Source of the DNA: Chitinophaga filiformis
Lineage (GTDB): Bacteria > Bacteroidota > Bacteroidia > Chitinophagales > Chitinophagaceae
Direction: 5' to 3'
Length of the DNA stretch: 64,000 nucleotides
Assembly (NCBI RefSeq): GCF_900102545.1
Contig: NZ_FNBN01000002.1
Span: forward strand, 904,264-968,263
Both the position numbers and the translations under genes were made by a program. Position 1 is the stretch's first letter. Each line of letters opens with the position of its first letter. Shown one piece after another: positions 42,801-50,147 of this stretch. A model generated the notes under the pieces. That model saw only the letters and a list, made by a program, of their open reading frames with translations. It did no database searches and was not told where the DNA came from.

Positions 42801-44148
42801 TGAAGTGGCTATTCCGTGGACGACTATTGGTACTACTCCTTCGCTGGGTAAACCCTTGGGACTGGATGTACAGATAGATGATGATGATAATAACGGTACA
42901 CGTGATGCACAGGTTGCATCATTTGCAACGAATACCACGGCATTCTCCAATCCTTCAGTATTTGGTACTGTTTATCTGACAACCTGCAGTGGCTCTCCTA
43001 ATCAGCCTCCTGTAGCGAATGCAGGCTCGGATGTTACACTGGCAGCTAATACTACGACTGTAACCTTACAGGGCACAGGATCTGATCCGGAAGGTAATGC
43101 TGTTACCTACAGCTGGACAAAAGTGAGTGGTCCGGCGGTAACGTTCAGCAACGCTGCGATTGCTAATCCGGTTGTTTCCGGGCTGGCTAATGGCAGTACT
43201 TATGTATTCCAGTTGACAGTGAGCGATGGCAGTCTGACGGCCAGCGACCAGGTACAGGTGACAGTAGGTACGGTTACTGATCCTAATCAGCCGGGCACTA
43301 TACAGGCTCGTCCGGCATCCGGTACTATTACGGTGAATGGCAGTCTGAGTGAAAGCAGCTGGAACCTTTCACAGACTATCAGTAAAGTGACAACGGGTTC
43401 TCCGAATAACACCGCTACTTTTGGTGTACTCTGGGATGCCAATAACCTTTACATTGGCGTCAGGGTGCTGGATGGATCATTATATTCAGACTCTCCTGAT
43501 TCGTGGGACAATGATGCAGTGGAGATATTCATCGACGCGAATAATAACAAGCTGAGTGTGTTTGATGGAAAAGATAATCAGTTCATCAAGGCATATAATA
43601 GCAGTTCCTTGTTTAGTAAAGTAGCTGTCAGTGGCGTACAGCATGCGTATGCAGCTATCAGCGGAGGTTATACTGTTGAGATCAGCATTCCATGGTCGCA
43701 GTTGGGTATTACGCCATCGGCGGGAGTATCCTTTGGTTTTGATGCGGGTTATGATGATGATGATAATGGAGGAGCGCGTGATGGTCAGGCGGTATGGTTT
43801 GGCAACTTGTACAACTATGAGAATACATCAGGTTATGGTACTGTGGTACTGGCCAATGCAGCGGCAGCTGGTACGATGGCTGTTGCAAATGGTGCAGTTA
43901 CTACAGAGAAAGCACCAGAGATCCGTATCCTGCCTAATCCCGCGACAGACGGACAGGCGAAGATTATGATCTCCAATCATAGTGGTAAAGGGTATGTGTT
44001 TGTGTATGATCTGAATGGTAAGCAGGTGTATACAGCCAAAGCGCAGGCTGAAGTACGGCTGAATCTTCCGCAGTTACCTAAGGGAGTATATGTAGTGAAA
44101 TATGTGTCGGGAGAGAAGGTGATCACGAAGAAATTATTGATACAGTAA
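39898..44148 (+). CDS. T9SS-secreted multidomain alpha-1,3-glucanase-like protein (GH87-type beta-helix)
   Basis: 1,416 residues. A long n-region precedes the signal helix (LTLFMLLIPCMTSFAQ, ~36-51). Then a CBM35-like module (~64-220, YTRYEAENATLDGG); a right-handed beta-helix (~230-635) opening YLSVTDYGAVANDQTDDFAA; an Ig-like Big_2 (~636-720); a Calx-beta (~722-830); a CBM9/DOMON-like module (~840-1030, VVEIFIDGD); a PKD/REJ-like module (~1035-1130); a second CBM9-like module (~1135-1320); and a type A T9SS sorting domain (~1340-1416, ILPNPATDGQAKI). In the helix Asp402, Asp425 and Asp426 keep the 23/24 spacing that I recall for the catalytic Asp triad of GH87 mutanases. It would cut fungal or dental alpha-1,3-glucan outside the cell. 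It lies near, but divergent from, the susC/D operon. Confidence 0.8.
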   Translation: MRKPVSFPSKARYAASITQAGPAKFKYHRKVPGWYQLTLFMLLIPCMTSFAQSDGLPRGAYQLPYTRYEAENATLDGGAALQQSPQFVMTDIASEASDQKYVSLNSNNASVEWTLTQAAQGVTLRFTMPDDNTGAGRSGALGLYVNGTKVRNINLSSYWAYQYFPAADPVQTPGGKTFMRFDEVHFRLDNALNAGDKLSIRKDNGDAITYGVDFVELEPVPAALTQPANYLSVTDYGAVANDQTDDFAAFNACIAAASAQGKHVYIPAGRFMLSDKLALNVRNMKIQGAGIWYTEVYFSTDKQFYGGFMGRASNVEISNFTLSTINNDRLKYDEPNPRLPGEMYKTYKGFMGTYGTGSRIHDIWVEHFECGFWIAGYDEPYPIDITRDLVISKCRIRNNYADGVNFCQGTSNSVVEQCSVRNNGDDGLAVWPANVAGNNESCRNNIFRYNTIENNWRAGSIALFGGTGHEIHHNYIKDGVGGSAIRFTNDFPGFTFEYPGNVIKVYENTMTGCGTSYDLWNQKRGAIEFYAGGSGIFNMQFDNNTILRSQRDGIQIYGNNLHHLVFNNTTIDGTGLDPVVRDLPADVYGGFGLYVQAGSQTATFNNLTVTNAESGAYINRNTNFQLIIQNINIPVSGVAIKPANDTTLTEGQTLQLTADIMPVDATNKNVTWSSSNTSVATVDATGKVTALGFGTANITVTTASGNFTATRKVSILPGVNVIATIPNASENGTAGRFTVSTSSLSQSINVKYTVAGTASASDYTASPALSGTVTLTPAQPSAVINITPVNDAVFEGPETVRLSLQKDASYNLGGDTVAVITIADNDNPPCVSPVIAQVSGTPPVIDNTIDGAWAIAPVRNISNVVLGGLPSDYAGKWRAMYDNTNLYLLVEVNDATRISDSGSSWWEDDVVEIFIDGDNSKGATYDGANDFQLGFRWNDNTVHTGGNSATRTTGINFRQYATATGYNLEVAIPWTTIGTTPSLGKPLGLDVQIDDDDNNGTRDAQVASFATNTTAFSNPSVFGTVYLTTCSGSPNQPPVANAGSDVTLAANTTTVTLQGTGSDPEGNAVTYSWTKVSGPAVTFSNAAIANPVVSGLANGSTYVFQLTVSDGSLTASDQVQVTVGTVTDPNQPGTIQARPASGTITVNGSLSESSWNLSQTISKVTTGSPNNTATFGVLWDANNLYIGVRVLDGSLYSDSPDSWDNDAVEIFIDANNNKLSVFDGKDNQFIKAYNSSSLFSKVAVSGVQHAYAAISGGYTVEISIPWSQLGITPSAGVSFGFDAGYDDDDNGGARDGQAVWFGNLYNYENTSGYGTVVLANAAAAGTMAVANGAVTTEKAPEIRILPNPATDGQAKIMISNHSGKGYVFVYDLNGKQVYTAKAQAEVRLNLPQLPKGVYVVKYVSGEKVITKKLLIQ

Positions 44149-44168
44149 GATCGTCATTGTTAAAAAAG

Positions 44169-44198
44169 AACGCCTGCTTCGGGAACGGAGCGGGCGTT
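44169..44198 (+). terminator. terminator of the GH87-like gene
   Basis: An 11-bp stem (aacgcctgctt with gagcgggcgtt, two wobble pairs) 20 bases after the stop, followed by TTTC. Confidence 0.6.
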
Positions 44199-44312
44199 TC
44201 TGTGTATGTATCGATATATGCTGAAGGTGCCTGGCCTTTTGCCATAGCACCTGGAGCTGGAGGTGTAAACAATAGAGAAGACCGGTATAGGGATATGGGA
44301 CAGCCCCATTGT

Positions 44313-44705
44313 TTATCCTTCTATGTTTGGAACAGTTGCAAGTGCGATTGATTTTGCTTTCGCTTTTCTTCTTCCACGGAAGAACAGGTAGAGGTTAAAG
44401 AACAGCATTACTCCGAGGTAGATGCAAAAGCCGCCGATCTTGGCGCTCAGGATTTCCAGCAAACTTTGCTGATTGCTGACAGCATATGATATTTCCATTA
44501 CCCAGAAGGCGAATCCCAGGTTGAGCAGGTAGAAGCCTGTCTCAAACAATTTATTGGTAGCGGTAGCGATATCGGCTTTACCATGGAATATATCCAGCAT
44601 AAACACCTTGCTATTTTTAAACAGCGTATGCGCTACATACCATGTGAGGACGATCACTATGGGCAGATAGATCAGGTAAGCGATGAAGTTTAAAGGCGAT
44701 TCCAT
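44313..44705 (-). CDS. small four-helix membrane protein, paralogue of the next gene
   Basis: 130 residues with hydrophobic helices near 6-25, 54-75 and 85-108, and a basic tail (GRRKAKAKS). The pattern YLIYLPIVIVLTWYVAHTLF, NSKVFMLDIF, LFETGFYLLNLGFAFW parallels the neighbour (ITYLITVRVGFIFYRNGRVF, RILLVGYYLVNLGYAAL), so the two are tandem paralogues. 11 bases separate them and they likely form one transcript, divergent from a LysR gene. No function known. Confidence 0.65.
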   Translation of the reverse strand: MESPLNFIAYLIYLPIVIVLTWYVAHTLFKNSKVFMLDIFHGKADIATATNKLFETGFYLLNLGFAFWVMEISYAVSNQQSLLEILSAKIGGFCIYLGVMLFFNLYLFFRGRRKAKAKSIALATVPNIEG

Positions 44706-44716
44706 ACAACAGTGTT

Positions 44717-45070
44717 TTAAGAGTGAAGAATTGATTGATTACGTTTACTGATGAGATATATCACGAACATGTTGAAGTAGTGCATGATGGCCAGTGTAAG
44801 CACTATTTTTCCGGTCATGACTGTTACGGATGACAACAGCGTTGTCCAGCTTGTGATCGTATCCCAGGTGCTGATCATCAGCGCAGCATAACCCAGGTTT
44901 ACCAGGTAATAACCGACGAGTAATATCCGGTTAATGGCATCGGTAAAAGAGACGTCGTTATTTAACAGACCAAGGATAAATACCCTTCCGTTGCGGTAAA
45001 AAATAAAGCCCACGCGCACAGTTATCAGGTATGTGATAAAGAGATAAATGATGTAAGCGAGTGTGTTCAT
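44717..45070 (-). CDS. small membrane protein, paralogue of the downstream gene
   Basis: 117 residues from the ATG at 45070; a TTG 16 codons upstream is possible but unneeded. Four hydrophobic segments (MNTLAYIIYLFITYLITVRV; VGYYLVNLGYAALMI; TGKIVLTLAIMHYFNMFVIY). Same layout as the 44313-44705 product. It lies 204 bases from the divergent LysR start, with an inverted repeat between that could be the LysR site. Confidence 0.65.
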   Translation of the reverse strand: MNTLAYIIYLFITYLITVRVGFIFYRNGRVFILGLLNNDVSFTDAINRILLVGYYLVNLGYAALMISTWDTITSWTTLLSSVTVMTGKIVLTLAIMHYFNMFVIYLISKRNQSILHS

Positions 45071-45137
45071 ACCGGGTACATTTTTAGGTGACTGGCAGAA
45101 GTTGCTTTTGTGATACAAACCTATGTATTAATATTCG

Positions 45138-45161
45138 AACTTTCAAAATATTCTGAAAGTT
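45138..45161. promoter_or_regulatory. inverted repeat in the LysR divergent region
   Basis: AACTTTCA - 8 bases - TGAAAGTT, perfect arms. The position between a LysR gene and a divergent operon is typical of a LysR-type binding site controlling both sides. Confidence 0.55.
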
Positions 45162-45274
45162 TAAGTTGCAATAAAAACATAAGTAGTTGATATCGTGATA
45201 AATAATTTTTTGAAGGGTGTTGCCTGTTGGCGCAGTTCGCTATTTTGAATACCTTGGCTGTAAATACGACCGTT

Positions 45275-46171
45275 ATGTTATCGACCCGACATCTGGTATT
45301 TATGGAAGTAGCCCGGGAGAAAAGTTTTTCCAAAGCCAGCGAGGTATTGTTCATATCCCAGCCTGCGGTGAGTGGACATATTAAGACGCTGGAGGAACAA
45401 TATCAGACTAAACTATTCGAGCGGAAGGGATTGCATATAGAGCTGACGGAAGCGGGGCAATTATTGTACAAAAGACTGCTGACGGTAAAGACGATACAGC
45501 AGGAGACGGAATTTGATATTTCTGTTATGAAGGACAAGTTGCAGGCCAGCGGGATATTGAACCTCGGCGCCAGTACGACGGCGGCTTTGTATATACTTCC
45601 CCGGGTGATGTCGGCCTTTAACCAGGAGTATCCCAGGGTGGAGATCTCCCTGCTGAACAGGAACAGTGAGATTGTGCTGGATGCCCTGATCAACAAAGAG
45701 ATCAATATCGGGGTGACGGAGGAAAAGGGCAAACTGAGCAATGTAACCTATCAGCCGTTCCTGAAAGACCAGATCGTAGCTGTTTGCAGTCATAACAATC
45801 CGCTGGTGAAGAAAAAGGAATATCCGCTCCGGGAGATCCTGAATATGCCCCTGGCGATACGTGAACGAGGCAGCGGCACCCTGGAGGCTATTAAACAGGG
45901 CTTAAAGAAGAGTAAGATCAACCTTGACGATCTGAAAATCAACGCTCGTCTGGGGGGAACGGAGGCATTGAAGAACTTCCTGGTAGAATCCGGTTGCGTG
46001 GGATTTCTTTCTACCCGATCTATTGTAAAAGAATTGCAGCTGGGTGAGCTTGCCGTCCTCAACTTTGAAGGACTCCGTATTGAGCGTAGTTTTTATTTCA
46101 TCCAGCGAAAAGGGGAAACCAGTGAGCTGAATAAGCGGTTTATCAAATTAGCAAAATCTATCTATAACTAA
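45275..46171 (+). CDS. LysR-family transcriptional regulator
   Basis: 298 residues from the ATG at 45275; an in-frame TTG 16 codons upstream is less likely. N-terminal winged helix (FMEVAREKSFSKASEVLFIS, then QPAVSGHIKTLEEQYQTKLF) and a periplasmic-binding-protein-like effector domain (GILNLGASTTAALYILPRVM). CysB/CysL/Cbl-like overall, effector unknown. By divergence and the 45138-45161 inverted repeat, it likely controls the two small membrane proteins. Confidence 0.9.
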   Translation: MLSTRHLVFMEVAREKSFSKASEVLFISQPAVSGHIKTLEEQYQTKLFERKGLHIELTEAGQLLYKRLLTVKTIQQETEFDISVMKDKLQASGILNLGASTTAALYILPRVMSAFNQEYPRVEISLLNRNSEIVLDALINKEINIGVTEEKGKLSNVTYQPFLKDQIVAVCSHNNPLVKKKEYPLREILNMPLAIRERGSGTLEAIKQGLKKSKINLDDLKINARLGGTEALKNFLVESGCVGFLSTRSIVKELQLGELAVLNFEGLRIERSFYFIQRKGETSELNKRFIKLAKSIYN

Positions 46172-46237
46172 ATCTTATGGATCATAAGATTTCTATATAG
46201 CTTTCATTATAGCCTAAGGCATACATTTGTTATTCAA

Positions 46238-46522
46238 ATGATTGCTTTTATGAATATCCTTTTTTATTACGAAGAATTGTATAATACCACTGCAGAAAGA
46301 TTGAAGGAACTTGCCGGTATCTCTATACAACACAAGAATAACCTGCTGAAACAGATGAGGGAACATACCCCCTCCTTCCTGACTACCAGTACTGCTGATA
46401 TTGATCTGCTGGCGAAGAAAGTAGTTGCTTCCCTGGGTGCGGTTTTATGTCCGGAAGCTGCTGCTGAATATGCTGGATTCAGTAAATTAACTGAACAGGA
46501 TATGGCTGAAGAAGCGGAATAA
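46238..46522 (+). CDS. hypothetical small protein
   Basis: 94 residues (or 90 from the ATG at 46250). Helical, with a hydrophobic start (MIAFMNILFYYEELYNTTAE) and an acidic end (KLTEQDMAEEAE). No known domain. It ends one base before the convergent gene 46524-46994. Composition is like its neighbours, so a real but uncharacterised gene is plausible. Confidence 0.5.
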   Translation: MIAFMNILFYYEELYNTTAERLKELAGISIQHKNNLLKQMREHTPSFLTTSTADIDLLAKKVVASLGAVLCPEAAAEYAGFSKLTEQDMAEEAE

Positions 46523-46523
46523 A

Positions 46524-46994
46524 CTACAGCCTCTCCAGCTGTCGTTTATAATCATACTGTAGGTCCTCGTGCTGTAGTGAAATAGACTTCTCAATCTTTT
46601 TCACCTGCTGTAGATAAAGTTTGGTCAGCGCAACGCTCTCCCCTACTTTAATGCCTGCTTTTTTGATCTTCGTACAGTAATAGAGTAGTAATTCTACCTC
46701 GGCCTGTTTAGAGCCGGTGTATTTGATATGCTTGTTCGTAGCGCGGAGTATTTTCCTTAAATGCTTCTTGACGAAATAAATATTCTGCCGGGGAGATTCG
46801 GCAAAGGCGGCATCCATCTCTTCTTTTACTGCTTCAATGTATGCCTGGAGGTCGTGGGATTCGAATAACAGGTAATTGAGCAGTTCCTTGTTCTCTTTCT
46901 TGAACTTAGCCAGACGCAGGCATAATTCCACCAGCTGTGCTGGTGGGACTTCCTGTAGTTCCTTTTTTAACTCATTAATTGTTGCTGCTTTCAT
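46524..46994 (-). CDS. hypothetical cytoplasmic helical protein
   Basis: 156 residues, almost entirely helical and basic: INELKKELQEVPPAQLVELC, LLNYLLFESHDLQAYIEAVK, NIYFVKKHLRKILRATNKHI. It resembles uncharacterised Bacteroidota proteins (possibly the DUF6155 group; I am not certain). Two bases separate it from the SRPBCC gene upstream, so the two form an operon. Confidence 0.6.
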   Translation of the reverse strand: MKAATINELKKELQEVPPAQLVELCLRLAKFKKENKELLNYLLFESHDLQAYIEAVKEEMDAAFAESPRQNIYFVKKHLRKILRATNKHIKYTGSKQAEVELLLYYCTKIKKAGIKVGESVALTKLYLQQVKKIEKSISLQHEDLQYDYKRQLERL

Positions 46995-46996
46995 GG

Positions 46997-47377
46997 CTAT
47001 TCTCCGTAGAAGTCGATTAAAGCGCCGAAGTAAGAGTTACTCCATCCTTCTACGATGTCGTCGTAGGCTTCATCAGGGATGTTCGTATGCCTTAGCTCCA
47101 CATCAGTGCCTTTTTTATTGGGATGCAGGATGATGGTAACGATGGAAGCTTCTTCCTGTTCACCGAAGTACCACTCCTGGACGATCTTCTTGTCTTCTTC
47201 GAATTCTAAGTTCATACCGACAATGGATTCGTCCCACAAGGCGAATTCAGTGCCGGGTTCAGTGGACATTTCGGCGGGCTCGCCAGTCCAGAGCTGGATG
47301 GTGGAGGGATTGGTGAGTGCTTTGTATAAGTCTTCCGGTGGCGCCGGGATGATGAAGTGCTTTTTGTAATCTTTCAT
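46997..47377 (-). CDS. SRPBCC/START-like domain protein
   Basis: 126 residues, one Aha1/START-like fold (KHFIIPAPPEDLYKALTNPS, TIQLWTGEPAEMS, VQEWYFGEQEEAS, IVEGWSNSYFGALIDFY). Members bind small hydrophobic ligands; this one has no known substrate. First gene of a two-gene operon with the helical protein downstream. Confidence 0.82.
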   Translation of the reverse strand: MKDYKKHFIIPAPPEDLYKALTNPSTIQLWTGEPAEMSTEPGTEFALWDESIVGMNLEFEEDKKIVQEWYFGEQEEASIVTIILHPNKKGTDVELRHTNIPDEAYDDIVEGWSNSYFGALIDFYGE

Positions 47378-47415
47378 GTGGTTGTTTAGGGGGCAAAGCT
47401 AAATAATTAACTGCA

Positions 47416-47548
47416 CTATTCTAGTGTTTCATCTGCCACCACTTCAAAAGACACTCCTTCCGGGAAGTGATGTGAATATTGTCTTTCAATTGTACCAATA
47501 CTTCCTTTACTCCCTTAGAAGGCTATCATCGGGATTAGCAGACAAATG
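47416..47548 (-). pseudogene. remnant of a second copy of the 106-residue membrane-protein gene or its neighbour
   Basis: On the minus strand 47545-47507 encodes LSANPDDSLLRE then a stop, closely matching LSANPNDSLLKE in the 47874-48194 product. A shifted frame then runs to a stop at 47416 (GTIERQYSHHFPEGVSFEVV). This looks like the decayed tail of a duplicated small gene. The call rests on one 12-residue match. Confidence 0.35.
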
Positions 47549-47561
47549 AAAAATGTCGATC

Positions 47562-47843
47562 TCATTCGAACAAATCAGACCAATGGGCTCTGCTATTTTT
47601 CTTTCGCTTCGGTGGTGGTAGCACTGGATACTCTCGCTTTACCCAATTAGTATCAGCTGCCGGATTGATAGGATGGTCCTGTATTTCTGATCTGTCACTG
47701 GAACCGATATCGTCTGATTTCCCCGCATTACTACCATCACAAGCAAAGAAAAACAGGAACGTAAATAATGCCATTAATGAATATATACTTGATAATACCG
47801 CCCTTTTTTTGTGAGCTTGTTTGTGCTTATGCGCCCTTGCCAT
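47562..47843 (-). CDS. hypothetical small lipoprotein
   Basis: 93 residues. A basic start (MARAHKHKQAHKKR), a hydrophobic helix and a lipobox-like FFFAC (Cys35), then an acidic/Ser linker and a Pro/Lys-rich end (YPVLPPPKRKKNSRAHW). No known family. It is the last gene of the minus-strand block that follows the Rhs modules; a role as cargo or immunity gene is only positional. Confidence 0.5.
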   Translation of the reverse strand: MARAHKHKQAHKKRAVLSSIYSLMALFTFLFFFACDGSNAGKSDDIGSSDRSEIQDHPINPAADTNWVKREYPVLPPPKRKKNSRAHWSDLFE

Positions 47844-47873
47844 AATTCTGTTTTATACTAAATATTTACTCGT

Positions 47874-48194
47874 TTATAAAATACATATATTCCCTAATAC
47901 AATCATGCCGGTAATACTCACAGGAATAATACTGATAATTTTTAAAATCCTAACCTCATTAATATATTCCTTCAAAAGACTGTCATTGGGATTAGCCGAT
48001 AGAAGTTCATTATAATCAATTGATTTAAAGATCCAGGCGCCATCATATTGTCCTACGTAATCAAATAAGGTAATCTTTTTATTCTTATCTATCCAGCCAT
48101 AATAAATGCTTTTTTTAACAAAAGTGAGACGGCTGAGAGCCAACACTAAAACAAGGCCGCAGACTAATTCAATTATAATCAAACATTGTTTCAT
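47874..48194 (-). CDS. hypothetical small membrane protein
   Basis: 106 residues with an N-terminal helix (CLIIIELVCGLVLVLALSRL) and a C-terminal one (ILKIISIIPVSITGMIVLGN) flanking a soluble loop (IDKNKKITLFDYVGQYDGAW). Family unknown. It starts one base beyond the stop of the GT51 gene, so it is co-transcribed with it. A decayed copy of its C-terminal half lies at 47416-47548. Confidence 0.55.
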   Translation of the reverse strand: MKQCLIIIELVCGLVLVLALSRLTFVKKSIYYGWIDKNKKITLFDYVGQYDGAWIFKSIDYNELLSANPNDSLLKEYINEVRILKIISIIPVSITGMIVLGNICIL

Positions 48195-48195
48195 T

Positions 48196-49287
48196 TTATT
48201 TATTTCTGCTTAGTTTACCCTTATTACGATTCGCTTCCCCGATCACATTTTTATCGACTCTTTGCAGGATGTTACCATATCTGTCTTTTATACAGATGAC
48301 ATAGATAGATTTTGGAACGGAGTCGTTCGGTATCAGGATTGTATCCTTCCCCGGGTTGACTACGGTATAAATCCTCAGACCATCTTGGTAAAGGTTGTAT
48401 TCTATACCGTCTGCCTTTTTATGTACTTTACACCACGCTTTCAGCTCATCCCTTAATACATCCCTGAAGTACGGAGCAAGACCTTTATTACAGTCAACCT
48501 CACTATACCGGAGAATAATAGGTTTACTTTTAGCTTCTTCAGCCTCCGCCTGCGTGATAAATTCATTTTTCTGCATCAGGTCAATCACAACATTACGGCG
48601 CAGGAGAGAGAGATTTAAATTCCGGCATGGATTGTACAGATTTTTACCTCTTAGCATTCCGATAAGAGTAGCTGCTTCGTCTAAGGATAGATGACCGGCA
48701 TCTTTACTGAAGAATGTGCGGGCGGCATTTTCAATACCTTCTATCTCGTCACCAAAAGAAACTGTATTGAGATAAAGGGCGATAATTTCCTGTTTTGCAA
48801 ATTTACGTTCCAGTTTTATGGTGAGCAACCACTCCTGCATCTTCTGGAATGTCCTTTCAATAATATTCCCAGCAACATATACGCCGGCGTCACTCGCTAG
48901 TAATCCACGAGCCAGCTGCTGAGTAATCGTACCGGAACCATTTTTCGCTTTACCTATTATCAGATAAAAAGGGATATTACTAATATTGCTAGCTTCAATG
49001 CCGGAGAGATAATAAAACCGCAGGTCCTCCGTTGCGAGGAGCCCATTAATCACATCTTTCGAAATTGCATCGTAGCTAGAGTAGAAACAGTTTATCTGAC
49101 AATATCTGCCTAATACTGCACCATCTTCAGCAATTATCTCAGATGCCAGCACGGATCCAGGGTTCTCTAAAGATTCTATTGATATCACATTTCCGATCAA
49201 TCTGAAATTGATGAGTAATAACATTAGAAGGAAAATGCTCATTCTTCCCAAAGTTGTGATCCATAATATTTTAACTGATCTTCTCAT
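48196..49287 (-). CDS. GT51 peptidoglycan glycosyltransferase lacking a transpeptidase domain
   Basis: 363 residues from the ATG at 49287; a longer non-ATG frame to 49476 exists but adds a Cys-rich unlikely lead. One N-terminal membrane helix, then the GT51 motifs: Glu87 in LLATEDLRFYYLSGIE (the usual His of EDxxFxxHxG is Leu here), GSGTITQQLARGL, and IKLERKFAKQEIIALYLNTV. A short beta-rich tail replaces the penicillin-binding domain, so it polymerises glycan strands from lipid II but cannot cross-link. Mono-functional GT51 proteins exist (MtgA), but the tail and position in an Rhs neighbourhood are unusual. Active at the outer face of the inner membrane. Confidence 0.8.
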   Translation of the reverse strand: MRRSVKILWITTLGRMSIFLLMLLLINFRLIGNVISIESLENPGSVLASEIIAEDGAVLGRYCQINCFYSSYDAISKDVINGLLATEDLRFYYLSGIEASNISNIPFYLIIGKAKNGSGTITQQLARGLLASDAGVYVAGNIIERTFQKMQEWLLTIKLERKFAKQEIIALYLNTVSFGDEIEGIENAARTFFSKDAGHLSLDEAATLIGMLRGKNLYNPCRNLNLSLLRRNVVIDLMQKNEFITQAEAEEAKSKPIILRYSEVDCNKGLAPYFRDVLRDELKAWCKVHKKADGIEYNLYQDGLRIYTVVNPGKDTILIPNDSVPKSIYVICIKDRYGNILQRVDKNVIGEANRNKGKLSRNK

Positions 49288-49405
49288 ACTTAATCTTTCA
49301 ATTGATTCGCATGGTTTATTCTTGAAATCGCAATTATAACCACTGACACTACACCTCCCGAACCTACGCAAGCAAGGGAAATACATTCTCATTTCATCCA
49401 AAGCA

Positions 49406-49639
49406 CTACTCCGAATAAAAAGTGATCCACCCATTAATAATTGCCACCAAAAGCAGTATACTAAAAATAACAGCAACTCCTACCGCTACACCCACCTTTT
49501 CTAGGACAGATCTTTTCCCTTTCTTCCGTCCCAAGGGTACCAAAGCAACCACTATTACCAAACCGATAAAAAAACAAATTGCAAAAAAAGAAGCGATAGC
49601 ACCCCAACTCATCGATGTTAGTAAAGATGTATTTTTCAT
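49406..49639 (-). CDS. hypothetical two-helix membrane protein
   Basis: 77 residues: two hydrophobic helices (SFFAICFFIGLVIVVALVPL and VAVIFSILLLVAIINGWI) joined by a basic loop (GRKKGKRSVLEK). No known family. Small two-helix proteins like this serve as immunity to membrane-active or periplasmic toxins in other Rhs loci, but nothing here proves it. Confidence 0.5.
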   Translation of the reverse strand: MKNTSLLTSMSWGAIASFFAICFFIGLVIVVALVPLGRKKGKRSVLEKVGVAVGVAVIFSILLLVAIINGWITFYSE

Positions 49640-49829
49640 TACTGGATTGTTGTTACAGTTGTCATTTTGTTTACCTTACCCATTCTATTCGTATTGCGAT
49701 CAATCTGATAACTGCCCGGGATAATAGTTTATTCCTTGTTGGTCTAAATATAGCGTAAGGATTTTACCTTCTTCCCAGTAAATGTGAATTTTTACTACTA
49801 GTTTTAAGGTCAATATAGTTACCACTTGT

Positions 49830-50147
49830 TCAACTATTGACTATAACTTTCAAGCCTAAAAAGGATGACAAGCTTTGAATAGTATCCATATATTCTTTCT
49901 CATAAAGGTCTCTTACAATAAATAATTTATGATTATCTAATAGTAAATAGATACCGAATAGTGCGGACCCCACTCTGTTTGCATATTTAATTACTTCAAT
50001 ATGATCCTTCTCACTATGAACCGAATAATTCTTTCCATTTATTATATAGCTATCTTGGCTTACCTTCTCAATACTTATGTCAATATTCCTCTTATACCGT
50101 ACCATTAGGGTCACTAAAATTAATAGGATTATTGCTAAAGACGGCAT
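49830..50147 (-). CDS. small anchored protein whose N-terminal helix is encoded by out-of-frame Rhs-core DNA
   Basis: 105 residues. The ATG at 50147 lies inside the orphan Rhs core, and the first ~18 codons re-read that core in another frame, giving a membrane helix (MPSLAIILLILVTLMV). The remainder (YKRNIDISIEKVSQDSYIIN, HIEVIKYANRVGSALFGIYL) is a small mixed fold, unknown. It may be an immunity gene that lost its own start when the toxin tip was deleted, or simply the residue of a tip read in the wrong frame. Confidence 0.5.
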   Translation of the reverse strand: MPSLAIILLILVTLMVRYKRNIDISIEKVSQDSYIINGKNYSVHSEKDHIEVIKYANRVGSALFGIYLLLDNHKLFIVRDLYEKEYMDTIQSLSSFLGLKVIVNS

